From Candidatus Gastranaerophilales bacterium (lineage in GTDB: Bacteria > Cyanobacteriota > Vampirovibrionia > Gastranaerophilales > Gastranaerophilaceae), in contig CALUPW010000001.1 in the NCBI GenBank assembly GCA_944322785.1, positions 310,001 to 374,000 of the forward strand: a stretch of DNA of 64,000 nt, written 5' to 3'. Every line of letters begins with the position of its first letter. Position 1 is the stretch's first letter. Position numbers and translations under genes: made by a program. A model generated the notes under the pieces. The model was given only the letters and a program-made list of their open reading frames with translations, did not search any database and had not been told where the DNA came from. Positions 17,616 through 26,335 of the stretch are shown piece after piece.

Positions 17616-18803
17616 TTATAACAATTCGTATTTTTTACTTTTTTCTTTCATTTTTTCACGGTATAAAGTATCATATTGATATCTGTAACCGTTTATAAAA
17701 CTTTTTACAACAGCTTTTGAAAATTTTTTGTTAGCCGACCAGTAGGATGTGTGTGCCAGAAAAAACGGACGCCAGCTCCACACGCCGGAATCATCAAAAA
17801 TAAATCCTTTCGGATCTTTAAATTCGGAATTAAGGATTTTTTCCATTTCTTCGTATGTCAGGTTATGTGATGTCGGAAATGCAAGCGGGTCTTCACGGAA
17901 GTTTACGGTCAGCCAGAAAAGCCCGTTTTCCATAATATATTTAAGCATCAATTTGTTGTAATATGTTTGTTCATACTCCGGGTCTGCAAGGTCAGAATAA
18001 AACAGTACAAGCGGGCTTGCAAAATTAACAACACCACGAACGGCACCTTTTGGAGAGCAGACATTTTCGGTTGATTTGTCAATCTCAAGATAATGCTGTT
18101 TTAAAGACTCTCCATTGGTATTAAATACAAGTTTGCCCCCTGAGGATACAACACCAATGTTTGCATCGGCAAGAGCAGAAATACATGTATCTTTTCTCGG
18201 ATTTTCTTTTATGAAATTTTTGAATTCATCTGTTACATTTAGAGAATTAAAAAGTTTTTCCAGATTGATATACGGAAGGGTATTGAATAAATATTCATAT
18301 GTTATAAATGTTCCGGCGGAATATCCGTAAAGAACGGTTGTATTGCCTTCTTTAAATTCATTTTTTACGGTTTCATTAAGGTTTTTGACAATCGGAAGCA
18401 TATGGTGTGGTTTTTGAACCCATATAGCATCATGCATATACTGTGTAATCAAATGTCGTACCTGAAATGCAACCGTCGGGCTGAAGTCTTTTGAAATATC
18501 AAGCTGTTTGTTTACAAAGTCCAGATCCGCTTTGCTCATATCGCCCCAGAAAAATATTGAGGGTTCATTTTTGATATGTAAGCCTTCGCTGCTCAACATT
18601 AATTGTTTTATTTGTTCGTTTGTTTCAAACTGTTTTTTCATTTCCGGATGGAGTTTTTGAACCCCTTTTTCAAACCAGTTTTTCATTTTTTCGTCGTTGT
18701 TATTTGAGCCGTTTATGTAAACAAAACTCACATCCGCCGCATATGAAAAATTTTGTACCAGCAATGATAAAAATATAAATATCCCGACCGTAAACTTTTT
18801 CAT
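17616..18803 (-). CDS. Secreted alpha/beta-hydrolase-like protein
   Basis: A signal peptide is clear (MKKFTVGIFIFLSLLVQNFSYAAD, cut near residue 22). The mature part has VLYGYSAGTFITYEYL (about 158-173), a GxSxG nucleophile elbow typical of alpha/beta hydrolases, and a late HTSYW histidine (about 355) that could complete a triad. The family could be lipase- or esterase-like, but the substrate is unknown and the rest is divergent. It is the first gene of the unit that continues with an unknown protein and nagZ. Location outside the inner membrane is predicted. Confidence 0.65.
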   Translation of the reverse strand: MKKFTVGIFIFLSLLVQNFSYAADVSFVYINGSNNNDEKMKNWFEKGVQKLHPEMKKQFETNEQIKQLMLSSEGLHIKNEPSIFFWGDMSKADLDFVNKQLDISKDFSPTVAFQVRHLITQYMHDAIWVQKPHHMLPIVKNLNETVKNEFKEGNTTVLYGYSAGTFITYEYLFNTLPYINLEKLFNSLNVTDEFKNFIKENPRKDTCISALADANIGVVSSGGKLVFNTNGESLKQHYLEIDKSTENVCSPKGAVRGVVNFASPLVLFYSDLADPEYEQTYYNKLMLKYIMENGLFWLTVNFREDPLAFPTSHNLTYEEMEKILNSEFKDPKGFIFDDSGVWSWRPFFLAHTSYWSANKKFSKAVVKSFINGYRYQYDTLYREKMKEKSKKYELL

Positions 18804-18921
18804 ACTTAAATACTAGCACAAATCACAGTTTTAACAAATTATGAACTGTTGTAAAGATTTATTCTTTCATGACAATTTTTATATTCAGCGGTTTTGTGTT
18901 AGTATCAGGAATTATAAAGTT

Positions 18922-20901
18922 ATGAAAATTTACCCGATAAATAATATAAAATATAATCTGCAAGCTGGAGTTCAACCAAGCCTGTCGCCGGTTAATGCAG
19001 AAGATGTCCGGAATATGACCGAACTTTCAGGAATTTATATGCCTGTTATAAGTTTTTGCGGTGATTATGAAGAATTTAAACGACAAATGCTTTCTCTTGA
19101 TAATATTCATTGTCCTGGCTGCGGAAATAAAATGCTAAGTGAAAAGAAACTTAAACAGATTGTCAACAATGCTGCATATACAAAAACAATACCCGAATAT
19201 GCAAAATTTCTTGAAAAAAATAAAGAATATTTTCACCCCCAGTATCAGCCTTTTATAGCTTATGTTAACAGATTTGCCCAAAATACTCCGGAAAAATCCA
19301 TTCAGGATATGCTTAATGTAATGTCTAAAGGTTCATCGGTTCTAATGAACAAGCAGTTTGTAAAAGATGCTGACTATTTACAAAAGCAGCTGGAGCGCAA
19401 ACAGTTTTCCCCTTCTGATAAAGAAAAAATAAATGAATGCATTAATTATTTCCGCACATTAGAAAAAATTCCCAAATACAGTGATTTAAAAGAACATCTT
19501 TTAAATACGCTCGGCAGTCTTGACAGCGAACAAAAATGGGAACTTTACAATAAGATAAAGAAGAATTTCCAAAAGATTTACACCTACAATTTTGTATTAA
19601 AAAATCGTGATATAAATACGGCCGGACTGCCTGAACATGCAGCAGTTACTTATAATATTCTTTTAAATTCAAAAAGCAGTCTTGCCAGTGTATACCAAAA
19701 TCCGGCTAAGGAAAAAAGATTTAATAAATTTCTTTTATGCGACAATTGTGCGGCTTCATATAAATCATTTTCCGCAATAACTTCCAAGCCAGATGCAAAA
19801 GAAAAGTTGGAATTATATTCAAATGATATAGCAGATGCCATTGCCCAGCGAAAACTTGCCGGAAACAATTTGTATTTATATGAATTTTTCAGAACAGTAA
19901 GAGGTTTTACAAAAAACAGAATCAGCCTTGACAGAGGACAGATATGCAGTGAGGCTAAAAATACGATATTCAACGAAGAAAAAAGCCAGTATATTTTCAG
20001 TGGATATTCCGGAATTCCATGTGCCTGCTGCGGAACGAATATGCTGACTCATGAAGAAAAAGAAGATATCTATCGACAAATAATAAAAAGTGACGGACTT
20101 TTTGAGTTAAGGAATGTTGCAAAAGTAAATGAGAAATATATAAGCAGACGATATAATGGCATAATTGACAGATATAATAAAATTCTTGAAAAGTATCCTG
20201 AAATTACTGAAAAAGAAATGGTTCAGCTGCTCCAAAAACTTACGAAACGGGATTTGAAACAGCAGATTGAAAAAAATAAAAATGAAGTATTAAAATATCA
20301 GGCACGCTGCAGATTAAACTATCTTGATAAAGAATATTTAAATGATTATGTATATAGGGTTAATAAAAAATACAAGAATTTGGAAAATGAATCGGAATTC
20401 AGATTTGACGATTACAAAAAATTACTCAAACAAACACTTGAAAATATAAACAATCCTGCGCGAGAAAAATTTATAGAACTTGCAAAACAGGATATTCAAC
20501 ATCTTTATATATTAAACAGACTTGTAAATCCGCTTCCTCATGTAGCAGAAAAAACAGGAGGTGAGCTAAAGGCAATATTTGAAAATATATTTAAAGGTTC
20601 GGTAATAACCGTTGACCATATTCAATCCCGGTATGAAGCCGGAGCAGATGAATATTATAACAAAATAGGTTATTGCCGGGACTGTAACCGTGAAAAAACT
20701 AACATGACATTTGAAGAATGGATTAAAGTGCATCCAGAAATCAGAAAAAATCTTCCAAGGCATCTTCAAAAAATAAGCGAAATAATTAAAAAAGAAAAAA
20801 TAAAATCGATGTATGATTATCCGGAAAAAGTGGCAAGATTCACAATGAAACTTGCCAACGGAAAGTTGAAAATCCAGGCTAAATACGATACTAAAGGTTA
20901 A
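18922..20901 (+). CDS. Two-module HNH-nuclease-like protein with CxxC knuckles
   Basis: The C-terminal module ends in an HNH-type core: TVDHIQSR (about 568-575), then YCRDCNREKTNMTFEEW (about 588-604), the metal-binding D-H, C-C and N/K layout of HNH endonucleases. The protein looks duplicated. Module 1 starts IHCPGCGNKMLS (near 68) and ends LCDNCAASYKSFS (near 273), whereas module 2 starts IPCACCGTNMLTHEEK (near 367) and ends with the HNH. Module 1 lacks the D-H pair, so only module 2 should be active. The N terminus MKIYPINNIKYN and later VISFCGDYEEF resemble motifs of other unknown proteins here. I chose ATG 18922 over 18841 for its family-like opening. It overlaps the convergent aquaporin by 11 bases. 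Confidence 0.7.
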   Translation: MKIYPINNIKYNLQAGVQPSLSPVNAEDVRNMTELSGIYMPVISFCGDYEEFKRQMLSLDNIHCPGCGNKMLSEKKLKQIVNNAAYTKTIPEYAKFLEKNKEYFHPQYQPFIAYVNRFAQNTPEKSIQDMLNVMSKGSSVLMNKQFVKDADYLQKQLERKQFSPSDKEKINECINYFRTLEKIPKYSDLKEHLLNTLGSLDSEQKWELYNKIKKNFQKIYTYNFVLKNRDINTAGLPEHAAVTYNILLNSKSSLASVYQNPAKEKRFNKFLLCDNCAASYKSFSAITSKPDAKEKLELYSNDIADAIAQRKLAGNNLYLYEFFRTVRGFTKNRISLDRGQICSEAKNTIFNEEKSQYIFSGYSGIPCACCGTNMLTHEEKEDIYRQIIKSDGLFELRNVAKVNEKYISRRYNGIIDRYNKILEKYPEITEKEMVQLLQKLTKRDLKQQIEKNKNEVLKYQARCRLNYLDKEYLNDYVYRVNKKYKNLENESEFRFDDYKKLLKQTLENINNPAREKFIELAKQDIQHLYILNRLVNPLPHVAEKTGGELKAIFENIFKGSVITVDHIQSRYEAGADEYYNKIGYCRDCNREKTNMTFEEWIKVHPEIRKNLPRHLQKISEIIKKEKIKSMYDYPEKVARFTMKLANGKLKIQAKYDTKG

Positions 20902-21541
20902 TTTCGATTTTGTCCGGAGCTATATAGTTGTATAAAAATGCAGCAACAGCACCTGCCGCAAGATTTGTAACTATTGTAACAAAAACACTCTGCCAGCAGG
21001 CAATGTTCATCATTCCCAGAGCCATTGCAACAGCAGGATTGAACGCTCCGTAACATAAAACGCTTCCGACCGCAAATATTCCGACAGTAACTGTAGCGCC
21101 GATTGCAAGTCCATAGTAAGAATTACCTCTTGTTTCTTTTGATGTTGCGCTCATCAAAACAACGTAACAAAGTGCAAATGTGAATAAAAATTCACCTGTC
21201 ACCATTGGAAGCATGTTAAATGCGCAGCCTTCAAAGTTTGCAACATGTCCGGAAAAATGATTTACAAGCAAAACTGCACCTGCAGCCCCTAAAAGCTGTG
21301 ATATAATATAGGGAATAAGTTCTGATGCCGGAAGTGCTTTTCGGATTACGGCAGCAAGCGTAACCGCAGGATTGTAATGTCCTCCGCTTACAAATCCGCC
21401 CGCATAAACCATAATCATCAGTGCAAACCCTATTGCGATTGCATTGATTACTCCGTCACCGCCCAGAAGCAGGACACATCCTATTGTAAATACAAGAAAA
21501 AATGTTCCGATAAATTCAACAATATAACTTCTAATGTTCAT
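20891..21541 (-). CDS. Aquaporin (MIP family channel)
   Basis: The 216 residues hold six membrane helices and the two pore loops with HYNPAVTLA (about 55-63) and AFNPAVAMA (about 166-174), the NPA boxes of the MIP family. These channels pass water or small neutral solutes such as glycerol. The arginine that usually follows the second NPA box is absent here (NPAVAM), unlike classical AqpZ (NPARS), so permeability may differ. AGGAGAATCAG precedes the ATG. It is a single gene, convergent with the HNH-like gene. Confidence 0.92.
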   Translation of the reverse strand: MNIRSYIVEFIGTFFLVFTIGCVLLLGGDGVINAIAIGFALMIMVYAGGFVSGGHYNPAVTLAAVIRKALPASELIPYIISQLLGAAGAVLLVNHFSGHVANFEGCAFNMLPMVTGEFLFTFALCYVVLMSATSKETRGNSYYGLAIGATVTVGIFAVGSVLCYGAFNPAVAMALGMMNIACWQSVFVTIVTNLAAGAVAAFLYNYIAPDKIEINL

Positions 21542-21644
21542 CTGATTCTCCTTTTGCTTAAATCTTTACCGTGTTAAGTTATCATGTTTTTTGAAAACTT
21601 GCTATTGTATGGCAGGATTAAAACTTTTGGTATAAAATAAAATC

Positions 21645-22391
21645 ATGTTTTATTTTGAAAAAATTAACGGAAAAACAGTAATGAAATCGGATATTTTATC
21701 CGGAGTAGAACATTTTTTTACTACAAGAGAAAGTTTTATTAAAACTAAAGAATCAGAATTTCAAAAAACGACTGATGAAAATAAAAAAATGTTTTGTGAA
21801 GTTTTGAATATAGATTACAAAAATTTTGTAAATCCTTCCCAGACACATTCGGTTAATATTAAAACCGCAAAAGTCGGACAAAAAGATTATCCGGAATGCG
21901 ACGGTCTGATACTGGACAATTTTGAACAGGCAATATTTTTAAATTTTGCAGATTGTACGCCGGTGATATTTTATGACGAAAAACTTAATATCGGGGCAGT
22001 ATCACATGCAGGCTGGCGGGGGACAGCAGGTGAAATTTCGAAATTGACGGTTGAAAAAATGATTGATGATTTCGGCTCAAAACCTGTAGATATAATAGCT
22101 GCTATCGGCCCTGCAATTTCAATGTGCTGCTATAATGTAGGGGAAGATGTTCTGGAAAAACTGCTTTCGACAGTTAAAGATAAAAACGGTGTTTTTGAAA
22201 AAAGAGAGAATGAATATTTTGTGGATTTAAAAGAAATTAATAAAAGACAGCTTGAGCAGAGCGGGGTTAAAAATATTGATGTTTGTCCGTATTGTACGGT
22301 ATGCGATAATGACATGTTTTTTTCATACAGAAAGGAAAACGCAACAACAAACCGTCACGGTGCAATTTTAAAATTAAAAAGAAAAATTTAA
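21645..22391 (+). CDS. pgeF: Multicopper-oxidase-like/purine nucleosidase domain protein (YfiH/PgeF family)
   Basis: The family signature HAGWRGTAGEI (about 124-134) is present, with CGL/CCYNVG-like (about 163-170) and a late CPYCTVCDNDMFFSYR (about 217-232). Proteins of this family have been assigned purine nucleoside phosphorylase/adenosine deaminase activity and a peptidoglycan-editing role. The zinc ligands would be the histidine of QTHS (about 66), the cysteine near 164 and the histidine of HAGW. The 248-residue length is normal. It is 48 bases from the next gene in the same direction. Confidence 0.93.
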   Translation: MFYFEKINGKTVMKSDILSGVEHFFTTRESFIKTKESEFQKTTDENKKMFCEVLNIDYKNFVNPSQTHSVNIKTAKVGQKDYPECDGLILDNFEQAIFLNFADCTPVIFYDEKLNIGAVSHAGWRGTAGEISKLTVEKMIDDFGSKPVDIIAAIGPAISMCCYNVGEDVLEKLLSTVKDKNGVFEKRENEYFVDLKEINKRQLEQSGVKNIDVCPYCTVCDNDMFFSYRKENATTNRHGAILKLKRKI

Positions 22392-22438
22392 AATATATGT
22401 TATAATATTCAAATAATTGGCAACGGAAGGGTAAAGAT

Positions 22439-23626
22439 ATGAAATCGAATTTTTGTGTAATTATATTTATATCGGTAATTCTGCTGGGGATGCTCTATTT
22501 GTTGTTACGTAAACCGGCAGCTCATGCAGTGAACGTTGACACGAATCTTGACAGAGCGATTGCATACGCACTTGAATATCTTTCCAAAAGTACGGGTGAA
22601 AACGGAAGATTTGTATATGAAGCAAATGTCGATGCTGATGTAAAATACGGCAACATTCGTTATAATGCTCTCCGTCATGCAGGAACTTTATATTCTATGT
22701 ATCTTTGCGAAAGATATTTGAAAAATTTTTCATTACAACAAAAAAGATATCTTGCCTCAGATTATTTTGTAAAAAAATATGTGAAAGAAGTTCGTCCGAA
22801 TTTATATGCTGTTGTTTCCGACATGAAGGAAGAAAATTTGAATTCACCGCAGGCAAAACTCGGCGGCACGGGGCTTGCACTTATCGGGCTTTCAAACCTT
22901 TATCCCGAAGGAAAAATTGATTTAAAAATTCTGAGAGGACTCGGAGATTTTGCAATTTATATGCAAAAATCTGACGGAAGCTTTTATTCAAAATATCTGG
23001 TTCCCGAATCCAAACGGGATGAAGATTTCGTTTCTCTTTATTACCCGGGTGAAGTTGCTCTCGGACTTTTATACTTAAATGAAGTTGACCCGCAGAAAAA
23101 ATGGATTGATACAACTAAAAAAGCTCTTTTATATCTTGCAAATTCCCGAAAAGATAAAGGTAAAAAAGTCCCCTTTGACCACTGGGCAATGCTTGCGACA
23201 AGAAAACTTTTTGAAACGCCGGACAACGGCTTGACACCGGCAGAAAAAAGTACCTTGCAAAAACATGCAGAACAAATGGCTCTTTCAATTCTGGATAATC
23301 AAATTGTTGACGAAAGTAATACTTATCGTGGCGGATTTGTGGAAAATGTCAGACTTTGCAGTATCGGAACAATTATGGAAGGTCTGGTTGCAATCTATTA
23401 TTCGGTTGACGATGAAAAATTAAAAGCACGTGTTATGAATGCTCTGAATTACGGGGTGGATTTCTTGAGCCGATATCAGGTTAAAGAAGGTGAAATGCGC
23501 GGGGGAATTCCGACAAGTGCATACTGGCGGCTTTCAAATGCAAGCGAAAAGTCAAAAGTTATAAGAATTGATAATGTCCAGCATGTTTTGTCAGCATGGA
23601 TAACTTATAAACAAATTGGCAGATAA
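22439..23626 (+). CDS. Membrane-anchored alpha/alpha-barrel protein, possibly glycan-acting
   Basis: A single N-terminal membrane anchor (about 5-24; VIIFISVILLGMLYLLL) is followed by a soluble domain with repeated paired helices. YNALRHAGTLYSMYLCERYL (about 75-94), GLGDFAIYMQKSDGSFYSKYL and FVSLYYPGEVALGLLYL are characteristic of alpha/alpha toroid folds found in terpene cyclases, glycoside hydrolases of the six-hairpin type and related proteins. The catalytic residues cannot be assigned, so I do not name an activity. The domain would face the periplasm. GGAAGGGTAAAGAT precedes the start. It is probably cotranscribed with pgeF. Confidence 0.6.
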   Translation: MKSNFCVIIFISVILLGMLYLLLRKPAAHAVNVDTNLDRAIAYALEYLSKSTGENGRFVYEANVDADVKYGNIRYNALRHAGTLYSMYLCERYLKNFSLQQKRYLASDYFVKKYVKEVRPNLYAVVSDMKEENLNSPQAKLGGTGLALIGLSNLYPEGKIDLKILRGLGDFAIYMQKSDGSFYSKYLVPESKRDEDFVSLYYPGEVALGLLYLNEVDPQKKWIDTTKKALLYLANSRKDKGKKVPFDHWAMLATRKLFETPDNGLTPAEKSTLQKHAEQMALSILDNQIVDESNTYRGGFVENVRLCSIGTIMEGLVAIYYSVDDEKLKARVMNALNYGVDFLSRYQVKEGEMRGGIPTSAYWRLSNASEKSKVIRIDNVQHVLSAWITYKQIGR

Positions 23627-23651
23627 TCTTTTAAAATACTGTCACATCCAA

Positions 23652-24311
23652 TTACAGTGCAAGGCTGCTGATAACCTGATTACGTCCTCGTTCTTTTGCA
23701 AGATAAAGTGCTTTGTCGGCATTATTTAACATATCATCCGGTGTTTCAATATTTTCGTTAAATCCTTCAACCCCGATGCTTACTGTAATTTTCATACTGT
23801 TGCAGTCATAACAAAAAGGGTATTCCTCAATTGCTTTCCGCAGTCTTTCAATAGGAATGACTGCCTTGTCAAGAGGCGTTTCGGTCAATAGTATAACGAT
23901 TTCCTCCCCGCCGTATCTGAAAACAAAATCAGTTTTCCTGAAATTTTCAAGCGTTAAATATGCGATTTCTCTTAAAACATAATCACCGCAGAGGTGTCCG
24001 TAGGTGTCATTAATTTTTTTGAAAAAATCAACATCCATAAGAGCGATGCTCAAATCACTTTTATACCTTTGAGCACGCAAAAATTCTCTTTCAATTGTTG
24101 TCTCAAAATGCCGTCTGTTATAAAGCCCTGTCAAAGGGTCGGTAACGGACAGATGTCTGGTGTGAGAATACATAAAATTAATTTTTTTAATCACATCAAT
24201 CTTATTGTTTTCCGCAATCGGAAAACTTTTTATTATTTCTTCAATATTAGTCTGGATTTGATCAAGCAGCTCCGGAGATAAATCAAAATCGTTTCCCTTG
24301 ATATTGTCCAT
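23652..24311 (-). CDS. Diguanylate cyclase (GGDEF domain)
   Basis: The GGDEF domain occupies about residues 58-215: DPLTGLYNRRHFE, ALMDVDFFKKINDTYGH and the active loop YGGEEIVIL (GGEEF-type). It should make cyclic di-GMP from two GTP. No RxxD inhibitory site is obvious five residues before the loop. The N-terminal 55 residues are helical without a recognised sensor. I chose the second ATG (24311) because GAGG lies 8 bases before it but only 2 before the first. It is convergent with the preceding gene and divergent from the HD-domain gene at 24385. No PilZ or EAL domain was seen in the window. Confidence 0.93.
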   Translation of the reverse strand: MDNIKGNDFDLSPELLDQIQTNIEEIIKSFPIAENNKIDVIKKINFMYSHTRHLSVTDPLTGLYNRRHFETTIEREFLRAQRYKSDLSIALMDVDFFKKINDTYGHLCGDYVLREIAYLTLENFRKTDFVFRYGGEEIVILLTETPLDKAVIPIERLRKAIEEYPFCYDCNSMKITVSIGVEGFNENIETPDDMLNNADKALYLAKERGRNQVISSLAL

Positions 24312-24384
24312 AACCATTACCTCACACTAAATTTATTATACCATAAAATTTGAAATCAGAAGATTTTTTTGCTAATCTGTTTGT

Positions 24385-24972
24385 ATGAAATTGTCAGCGG
24401 AAGAATTGTTGAAAAAGTATTCAAATGACACCTCTCATCCTTTTGAAGTGCGAAGAATTGCCATGATGATTTTTGATGAAGTTTCCGCAAAAATTTTCGA
24501 GATGCCGCAGGTGCACAGACGCATTCTTGAAAGTGCTGCGATATTGCATGATATCGGTTATTATATTGACAGCAAAAGCCACAACAAACACAGTCAGCAA
24601 ATGGTTTTGGAACACGGACTTTCGGGTTTTGAATTAAAAGAAATTGAATTTATATCCTGTATCTGCCGGTATCATAGAGGCGGGCTTCCGGATAAGGAAA
24701 AGCATGAAATTTATAAAGAATTTGACAAAAAAGACAGAAAAACAGTAAAGCGTCTGGGAGGAATTTTGCGGCTGGCTGACGGGCTTGACAGAGCGCATCT
24801 TGCATTGATTAAAAAAATTAAATTAGATTATGACCGAGAAAACAATATCGTTACATTTATTTTGTCGCCCAATACCCCTGATTATTACCCAGATATAACG
24901 GCGGCAATAAGAAAAAGAGATCTTTTTGAAATCGGTTTTAAAACACAGTCTGTTCTAAAATTTGAGCATTAA
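24385..24972 (+). CDS. HD-domain phosphohydrolase (Ppx/GppA C-terminal-like)
   Basis: HD motifs are clear: an early histidine in VHRRILESAAILHDIGYYID (H-D at about 53-54), then HNKHSQQMV and a late ADGLDRAHLA (about 132-141). The spacing resembles the C-terminal HD domain of exopolyphosphatase/GppA. The protein stands alone without the ASKHA domain. Activity is probably metal-dependent phosphohydrolase on a nucleotide or polyphosphate. It is divergent from the diguanylate cyclase with a 73-base spacer, so the two may share regulation, but there is no direct evidence. Confidence 0.85.
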   Translation: MKLSAEELLKKYSNDTSHPFEVRRIAMMIFDEVSAKIFEMPQVHRRILESAAILHDIGYYIDSKSHNKHSQQMVLEHGLSGFELKEIEFISCICRYHRGGLPDKEKHEIYKEFDKKDRKTVKRLGGILRLADGLDRAHLALIKKIKLDYDRENNIVTFILSPNTPDYYPDITAAIRKRDLFEIGFKTQSVLKFEH

Positions 24973-25058
24973 GCCTTTTTCATTATATTATTTGACTTTG
25001 CAGTACTTCTGTAATAGAATACTTTGTTGTTTGTTATAAAATTCTGGGAAGTCTAAAA

Positions 25059-25913
25059 ATGGCCAAAATAAGTGCAATTGTTCCTGTTTATAATACCGAA
25101 CAATATCTGGAACGCTGTCTAGACAGTCTGATAAATCAAACATTTAAAGATATTGAAATAATTTGTATTAATGACGGTTCTCCTGATAATTCATTATCAA
25201 TTTTAAAAAGATATCAGGCGAAAGATTCAAGAATAAAAATTATAACAAAAGAAAACGAAGGACTTTCCTGTGCAAGAAATGACGGATTAAAACTTGCATC
25301 CGGCGAATACACAAGTTTTGTGGATTCCGATGACTGGATAGATTTGAATTTTTATGAAAAACTATATTCCGCAGCGAAAAAGTATGATGCAGATATTGCC
25401 GCATGCGGCATAAAAAGATTACGCAGCTACAAATGGAAATACCATTTGAAAATCGAAAAAGAAGAATTCACCGAAGATAACAACAGAAAGTTTGTTCTCT
25501 GTGATGTTCCTGAAAAATGTTATGTTTGGAACAAAATCTATAGAACTTCCGAAATTAAAAAATACAATCTGGGATTTGAACCTGATACTTATTTTGAAGA
25601 CAGAATGTTTACCTGTCAGGTTCTTGTCAATATGAAAAAACTTGTTGTCGTGCCTGAAATTTATTACAATTACTGGACAAACAGCAATTCAATCGTAAAA
25701 ACAAAATCAGATAAAAAACAACGGGATTTTGATTATACAAATAAAAAGATGATGGATTTTCTGAAAGAGCACAACATTAATCTTGACCACCATTTTAGTG
25801 AATATAAAAAATACAAACTTTTTAATCTTACATATTTTACAGTCAAATACTTTAAATCAAAACGTGAATGCAAGCTATTTAACGTCATAAAGTTTGATTT
25901 GCCGCCTGTTTAA
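25059..25913 (+). CDS. Family 2 glycosyltransferase
   Basis: The GT-A domain opens ISAIVPVYNTEQYLERCLDSL, with NDGSPDNSLSIL and the DxD-type FVDSDDWIDLNFYEKL near residue 90. It is very similar over the first 110 residues to the proteins at 2288 and 3168; the C-terminal part resembles 2288 most (VWNKIYR, then YYNYW). No signal or membrane segment is present. It is a single gene far from other glycan genes. Donor and acceptor are not known. Confidence 0.9.
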   Translation: MAKISAIVPVYNTEQYLERCLDSLINQTFKDIEIICINDGSPDNSLSILKRYQAKDSRIKIITKENEGLSCARNDGLKLASGEYTSFVDSDDWIDLNFYEKLYSAAKKYDADIAACGIKRLRSYKWKYHLKIEKEEFTEDNNRKFVLCDVPEKCYVWNKIYRTSEIKKYNLGFEPDTYFEDRMFTCQVLVNMKKLVVVPEIYYNYWTNSNSIVKTKSDKKQRDFDYTNKKMMDFLKEHNINLDHHFSEYKKYKLFNLTYFTVKYFKSKRECKLFNVIKFDLPPV

Positions 25914-26012
25914 CGCTTTGTTAAAAAATGTAACGAAAAATAGGGAAATTGTAACATTTCTTCATGAAAAATACTTTATATATATAAGGGAAAAATATGA
26001 AAGGAAAATGTT

Positions 26013-26294
26013 ATGAGTTTCGATGCGAACGTACTGAGCGTAAAGCCTGTAATCAGAGAAACTGCAAACATGAACAATGACGGCGGCGGCGGAAATCTCG
26101 GTTACATGCAAAGGGGAAAACAGGACGATGAAAAGGAAAAGAAATTTTTCTCAGATGAAAGTATTTTTGACAAAAAGAATGAAAAAGATGTTTTTGTAAG
26201 CCGCAAGGAAATTGAAATTCCGGATGAATACAAATTCAATCTCAAAAAAGTTCTGTTAAAATTGATTGCAAAAATAAAACGTATGTTAAAATAA
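26013..26294 (+). CDS. Small charged protein of unknown function (93 aa)
   Basis: The protein has a glycine/asparagine-rich part (NNDGGGGNLGYM, about 21-32), a long run of K, D and E residues and a basic amphipathic end (FNLKKVLLKLIAKIKRMLK) that may bind membrane. The family is not recognised. AAAGGAAAATGTT precedes the ATG at good spacing and the frame is open from a clear start, so I think it is a real gene. Confidence 0.55.
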   Translation: MSFDANVLSVKPVIRETANMNNDGGGGNLGYMQRGKQDDEKEKKFFSDESIFDKKNEKDVFVSRKEIEIPDEYKFNLKKVLLKLIAKIKRMLK

Positions 26295-26335
26295 AAAATC
26301 TTTACTCCCTGCAGACTTTGCGCAATAATAGGGGT

